Source: CBDFHF01 sp965247565 (GTDB lineage: Bacteria > Pseudomonadota > Gammaproteobacteria > Methylococcales > Methylomonadaceae). Taken from it: a stretch of 64,000 bases of DNA. The stretch is from assembly GCA_965247565.1 (NCBI GenBank), contig CBDFHF010000003.1, forward strand, positions 1,116,001 to 1,180,000, read 5' to 3'. Positions 61,097 to 64,000 of the stretch are shown one piece after another. Position 1 is the first letter of the stretch, and each line of letters opens with the position of its first letter. The notes below the pieces were generated by a model. That model was not told the DNA's origin. It ran no database searches and was given only the letters and a program-made list of their open reading frames with translations. A program made the translations under genes and the position numbers.

Positions 61097-61980
61097 AAAT
61101 TTTGTTAACTGGTGGTACGGGGCAAGTGGGTTGGGAGTTAGCCAGAACACTATTGCCGTTGGGCGAGGTTGTCCTGATAAACCGTGCGCAAGCGGATCTT
61201 GCTGATCTTGATAGCTTGCGGCGCATAGTGCAAACGATTAAACCGGATGTGGTAATTAATCCAGCAGCCTATACCGCAGTGGATAAAGCAGAAACTGAAC
61301 ACGAGCTGGCGTTTTTAATTAATGCGCAAGCGCCGGGCATATTGGCTGAAGAGCTTGAGAAAATGGGTGGTTTGCTGATTCATTACTCGACTGATTATGT
61401 ATTCGATGGCAGCAATCAAACTGTCTACACTGAAGCCGACAGCATAAATCCGATCAATGCTTATGGGAAAAGCAAATTGGCTGGTGAACGGGCTATTCAA
61501 ACTACTGCATGCCAGCACTTAATTCTAAGAACCTCCTGGGTTTATGCAGCGAGAGGGCAAAATTTTTTAAAAACTATTTTACGTTTGGCTGCAGAGCGGG
61601 AGGAATTAAGCATTGTTGCCGATCAGATCGGCTCACCAACTTGGGCGCGCTTAATTGCTGAAACTACCGCTGCTATTTTGCGACAAACGCTGCTCGAAAG
61701 GCAGCAAGGTATTTTTCGATCGGATATTTATAATTTAACTTCGGCGGGTGAAACGTCCTGGCATGGATTTGCGCAAGCTATTGTTGCCATTGCCCATGAG
61801 CAAGGCAAGTTGCAGCAGAAAAACCCGCTCATTAAACCTATACCTGCAACCGCTTACCCTGTTCCGGCCAAACGCCCTAGTAATTCGCGTTTGTCCGTTG
61901 CCAAATTAGAAGATCATTTTGGTTTAAAGATGCCTGATTGGAAGAGTGCCTTGCAACTTTGTATGGAAGAATTGCTGTAA
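61093..61980 (+). CDS. rfbD: dTDP-4-dehydrorhamnose reductase
   Basis: The 295-residue SDR (RmlD) makes dTDP-L-rhamnose with NADPH. ILLTGGTGQVGWELARTLLP is the Rossmann start, PAAYTAVDKAETE near 57, HYSTDYVFDGSNQ near 97, and INAYGKSKLAGERAIQ (YxxxK) near 119-134, all family hallmarks. LRTSWVYAARGQNFLKT follows. The pair with rfbC supplies rhamnose to the polysaccharide locus 35-60 kb away (inferred). Confidence 0.96.
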   Translation: MKILLTGGTGQVGWELARTLLPLGEVVLINRAQADLADLDSLRRIVQTIKPDVVINPAAYTAVDKAETEHELAFLINAQAPGILAEELEKMGGLLIHYSTDYVFDGSNQTVYTEADSINPINAYGKSKLAGERAIQTTACQHLILRTSWVYAARGQNFLKTILRLAAEREELSIVADQIGSPTWARLIAETTAAILRQTLLERQQGIFRSDIYNLTSAGETSWHGFAQAIVAIAHEQGKLQQKNPLIKPIPATAYPVPAKRPSNSRLSVAKLEDHFGLKMPDWKSALQLCMEELL

Positions 61981-62111
61981 CCGGAAGGCTTGTTATATAT
62001 TCGGCAGCTCAACTAACGAAGATCAAAAGTAAACGGCACGAACAACTTTAAAAAGTCACCGATTCACTGCATTCATCTGGCTGTCGTTCGATTGGTGTCA
62101 GCCTCCTCCGC

Positions 62112-62603
62112 TTATTCGAACAGACAATCGGTCAAGTCGAGATGTTTGGCTTTGCCTGCGCCAGCATTATCCTCACGCCACGCATGGTAAGTTTGAAACG
62201 CCTTGTTAAAATCGGCATTCAAAAAATCGGTCGCCAAGCCTGCGCATTGATGGTAAAGATCTGAAAAATGCTTAGCTTCGCCAGACGAGCAGTGGCAAAT
62301 TGAGTCCGATAAAAGCCGCATTATTGCAATCATTTGATACTCCCGAGAACCTTTTCTCGGGTTCTCGGCCACATCTTCGTTCTGCTTTGCCAGTGCCTGC
62401 AAAGCGGCATGCGCCACCTCAACTAACCCTACTAAAATGTCCGCCATTTCTCCCGATTTTATGGCTTTAAAGGTTTTGCTGCCAGCATCCATAAGCAACG
62501 CCTGCGCCAAAATAATATCCATGTCGGGAAGATGTGGGATTTCTCCTGCTGCAACGTTTCGGGTAGGTTGTGCAGCTTTTACCAAAACTAAATGGTTATG
62601 CAT
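62112..62603 (-). CDS. Uncharacterised protein, possible all-alpha NTP-pyrophosphatase fold
   Basis: I cannot name this 163-residue protein. It is predicted to be soluble and mostly helical. DMDIILAQALLMDAG and SGEMADILVGLVEVAHAALQAL loosely recall the acidic helices of MazG/HisE-type NTP pyrophosphohydrolases, but the catalytic ExxE-ExxD pattern is not complete. HQCAGLATDFLNADFNKAF and HLDLTDCLFE mark the C-terminus. A strong AAGGAG six bases before the ATG fixes the start at 62603; an ATG six codons upstream is rejected. Confidence 0.65.
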   Translation of the reverse strand: MHNHLVLVKAAQPTRNVAAGEIPHLPDMDIILAQALLMDAGSKTFKAIKSGEMADILVGLVEVAHAALQALAKQNEDVAENPRKGSREYQMIAIMRLLSDSICHCSSGEAKHFSDLYHQCAGLATDFLNADFNKAFQTYHAWREDNAGAGKAKHLDLTDCLFE

Positions 62604-62703
62604 AAAATTCTCCTTTTCCATGACTTAATTGCAAAGCCAGAGCAGCTTTCATTTCGCAACTGCGCGTTGGACAAGATAAATCAATTATTTATCCAGCCTA
62701 TTG

Positions 62704-63429
62704 TTAGCCTAAAGAATAATCTCGCTGATCTTCAATGCCTTCAGCGACAAAAAACTTTTTAAAATAAGGCATAAAGCTTACGGTGATGGGAATGCTGTAA
62801 AAGCAGTAGATTGCGGCTGCTTCCCCGGTGCTAACGCCTAATAGCCACTGCGGTATAAATAAGGTCATGATGGCCATAAATAAATGGTAGCTAGCAATTC
62901 TCCGGTTGTTTTTCCAGACAAAGCCGCTTAATGCCAACCCGAATAGCGAACCCCAGGTGATATATAAACCAAAAGCACTCTCAATGTTGTAACCAATATG
63001 GTATTTGCCCATAAACAGGCAGGAAACCAGATTGCCTATAAAATTGGGTGCTATGTTAAGAAGCTGCCATTCTTTGGGTAGAAAAGAACAGATCAAAAAT
63101 GAAAAACTGAGGGTTGCACCAACCACAGTAGCTTTTTTTAAAGCGTTTTTGTCAGAGGAGTAAGTCGCCAATGCCGGCATAATGGCCAGAGCTTGCAGAC
63201 AAATGTGGTAGGTAGATAATTCGCTCAAGAAGAAGTTGGTTCCATAGCCACATTGGTCGGCGACCGGATAAGCAAAATATTGGATAAGCTCCATTAAGGA
63301 GAAGTGGAAGATAGCATAAGCCCTGGCGAATCGAACCCAAAAAGATTCCTGTTTGTCCATAAAAGTGACTCCGGAAGCGGCTAATCCGATAACTCCCAGC
63401 CCAAGCGACATGTCAGCACTAAAACACAT
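62704..63429 (-). CDS. DUF5765-like polytopic membrane protein
   Basis: The 241-residue protein has about seven hydrophobic helices. It begins MCFSADMSLGLGVIGLAASG, and FHFSLMELIQYFAYPVADQCG near 42-62 resembles the MCWS...SLMExLQ...VxDQC plan of DUF5765 proteins, whose function is unknown. It may be an inner-membrane sensor or transporter-like protein; nothing in the context decides. The gene lies between nth and the uncharacterised 163-residue gene, all on the minus strand. Confidence 0.75.
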   Translation of the reverse strand: MCFSADMSLGLGVIGLAASGVTFMDKQESFWVRFARAYAIFHFSLMELIQYFAYPVADQCGYGTNFFLSELSTYHICLQALAIMPALATYSSDKNALKKATVVGATLSFSFLICSFLPKEWQLLNIAPNFIGNLVSCLFMGKYHIGYNIESAFGLYITWGSLFGLALSGFVWKNNRRIASYHLFMAIMTLFIPQWLLGVSTGEAAAIYCFYSIPITVSFMPYFKKFFVAEGIEDQRDYSLG

Positions 63430-63469
63430 ATTAATTTTCCATCAATTTAAATAGTAAAAATAATTAATA

Positions 63470-63497
63470 TATAGGTTATGCCTGTGCATGACCTATA
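63470..63497. repeat. 28-base imperfect palindrome between nth and the DUF5765-like gene
   Basis: TATAGGTTATGC at 63470-63481 and GCATGACCTATA at 63486-63497 pair over 12 bp with one mismatch (a G-U wobble in RNA of one strand) around a CTGT loop. It sits 40 bases upstream of the DUF5765-like start and 57 bases beyond the nth stop. It could be an operator or a bidirectional terminator; the following sequence is AT-rich but lacks a solid thymine run. Confidence 0.5.
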
Positions 63498-63554
63498 CAT
63501 TCAAGTAGCTCTCGATTATATCAACGGTTTGAACATCACTCCACGTTGAGTTCT

Positions 63555-64000
63555 TTACTCGGTTTTGTGCTTAAACTCACACAACGTTTCAATCACACAG
63601 CTCTGGCACCTTGGTTTTCGGGCAATACACGTATAACGACCATGCAGAATCAACAAGTGATGCGCAGCTTTTTTATGTCTTGCAGGTACATATTTGTCTA
63701 ATTTGTATTCAACTTCCAGCACGTTTTTTCCGGGCGCAATGCCGGTGCGATTGGACACCCGGAAAATATGGGTATCGACGGCAATGGTTGGTTGTCCAAA
63801 AGCGGTATTAAGAATGACGTTGGCAGTTTTTCGACCCACTCCAGCCAACGCCTCCAGTGCTTCACGGGTGTTAGGAACTTGCCCGCCATGTTTATCCAGC
63901 AGTTGTTGGCAAAGCGTTATTATATTGGCGCCTTTGCTGTTAAATAAACCGATGGTTCTAATGTATTCTTTTAACCCATCCAAACCCAAGGCCAAAATAG
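63555..64000 (-). CDS. nth: Endonuclease III, partial (5' end outside window)
   Basis: This is the C-terminal two thirds of the base-excision-repair glycosylase/AP lyase for oxidised pyrimidines. The reading frame continues without a true start to the window edge. LEALAGVGRKTANVILNTAF is the helix-hairpin-helix with the catalytic Lys of GVGRKTAN, TIAVDTHIFRVSNR contains the catalytic Asp, and CIARKPRCQSCVIETLCE supplies the C-x6-C-x2-C-x5-C [4Fe-4S] cluster. The stop is at the low coordinate. Confidence 0.95.
   Translation of the reverse strand, partial: ILALGLDGLKEYIRTIGLFNSKGANIITLCQQLLDKHGGQVPNTREALEALAGVGRKTANVILNTAFGQPTIAVDTHIFRVSNRTGIAPGKNVLEVEYKLDKYVPARHKKAAHHLLILHGRYTCIARKPRCQSCVIETLCEFKHKTE

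Noticed and set aside
1..64000. CRISPR array, insertion sequence, integrase, phage or toxin-antitoxin genes
   Set aside because: No regular repeat-spacer pattern, transposase or integrase motif or small toxin pair was found by reading both strands.

Overview
The window looks like a chromosomal segment of a gammaproteobacterium. The housekeeping blocks hisBHAFIE-tatABC, tsaD-rpsU-yqeY-dnaG-rpoD-tRNA, dusB-fis-purHD and prmA-accCB-aroQ have gammaproteobacterial order. The moderately AT-rich sequence and the metK-ahcY-metF block would fit a Methylococcales-type methanotroph, but no methane-oxidation gene is present, so that placement is inference. There is no phage, insertion sequence, CRISPR array or rRNA operon.

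Region 1 (about 222-28883, all + strand) is a surface-polysaccharide (O-antigen/exopolysaccharide) locus. It starts with an MBOAT acyltransferase and an AlgJ/AlgX-like SGNH protein (probable O-acetylation). A nucleotide-sugar epimerase resembling dTDP-L-rhamnose 4-epimerases follows, then many glycosyltransferases (GT2 and GT4, two of them multidomain), UDP-galactopyranose mutase with a likely galactofuranosyltransferase, two sulfotransferases of different families, an HPr-kinase-like protein and a Wzx-type flippase. The locus ends in a wbpV-wbpL-wbpM-like module that makes and attaches the initiating sugar. No Wzy polymerase, Wzz or WaaL is visible. rmlC and rmlD lie far away at 60.5-62 kb; rmlA and rmlB are not in the window. 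Together the genes predict a sulfated, probably O-acetylated, galactofuranose- and deoxyhexose-containing polymer built on undecaprenyl phosphate.

Region 2 (29.0-31.0 kb) is a short accessory stretch: a LysR regulator, a clearly decayed SAM-methyltransferase pseudogene and a rhodanese-domain protein. Region 3 (31.2-45.8 kb) holds typA, the histidine genes, the Tat translocase, folate genes, plsY, tsaD and the macromolecular-synthesis operon ending in rpoD and a CAU-anticodon tRNA that is probably tRNA-Ile2.

Region 4 (45.8-60.2 kb) holds the methyl cycle (metK, ahcY, metF). On the minus strand follow purD, purH, fis, dusB, an unrecognised pair with cysteine motifs, rlmI, a zinc-ribbon DUF3426 protein, prmA, accC, accB and aroQ. 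A small secreted helix-hairpin-helix protein is on the plus strand. Region 5 (60.5-64 kb) holds rmlC, rmlD, two poorly known proteins and the 3' part of nth, which runs off the end of the window.

The least ordinary material is the polysaccharide locus (sulfotransferase pair, HprK-like kinase, GT2 fused to a degenerate FkbM-like domain, 1085-residue GT4-GT2 fusion), the methyltransferase pseudogene, the small cysteine-rich gene pair at 53.7-54.4 kb, and several strong inverted repeats in intergenic DNA.
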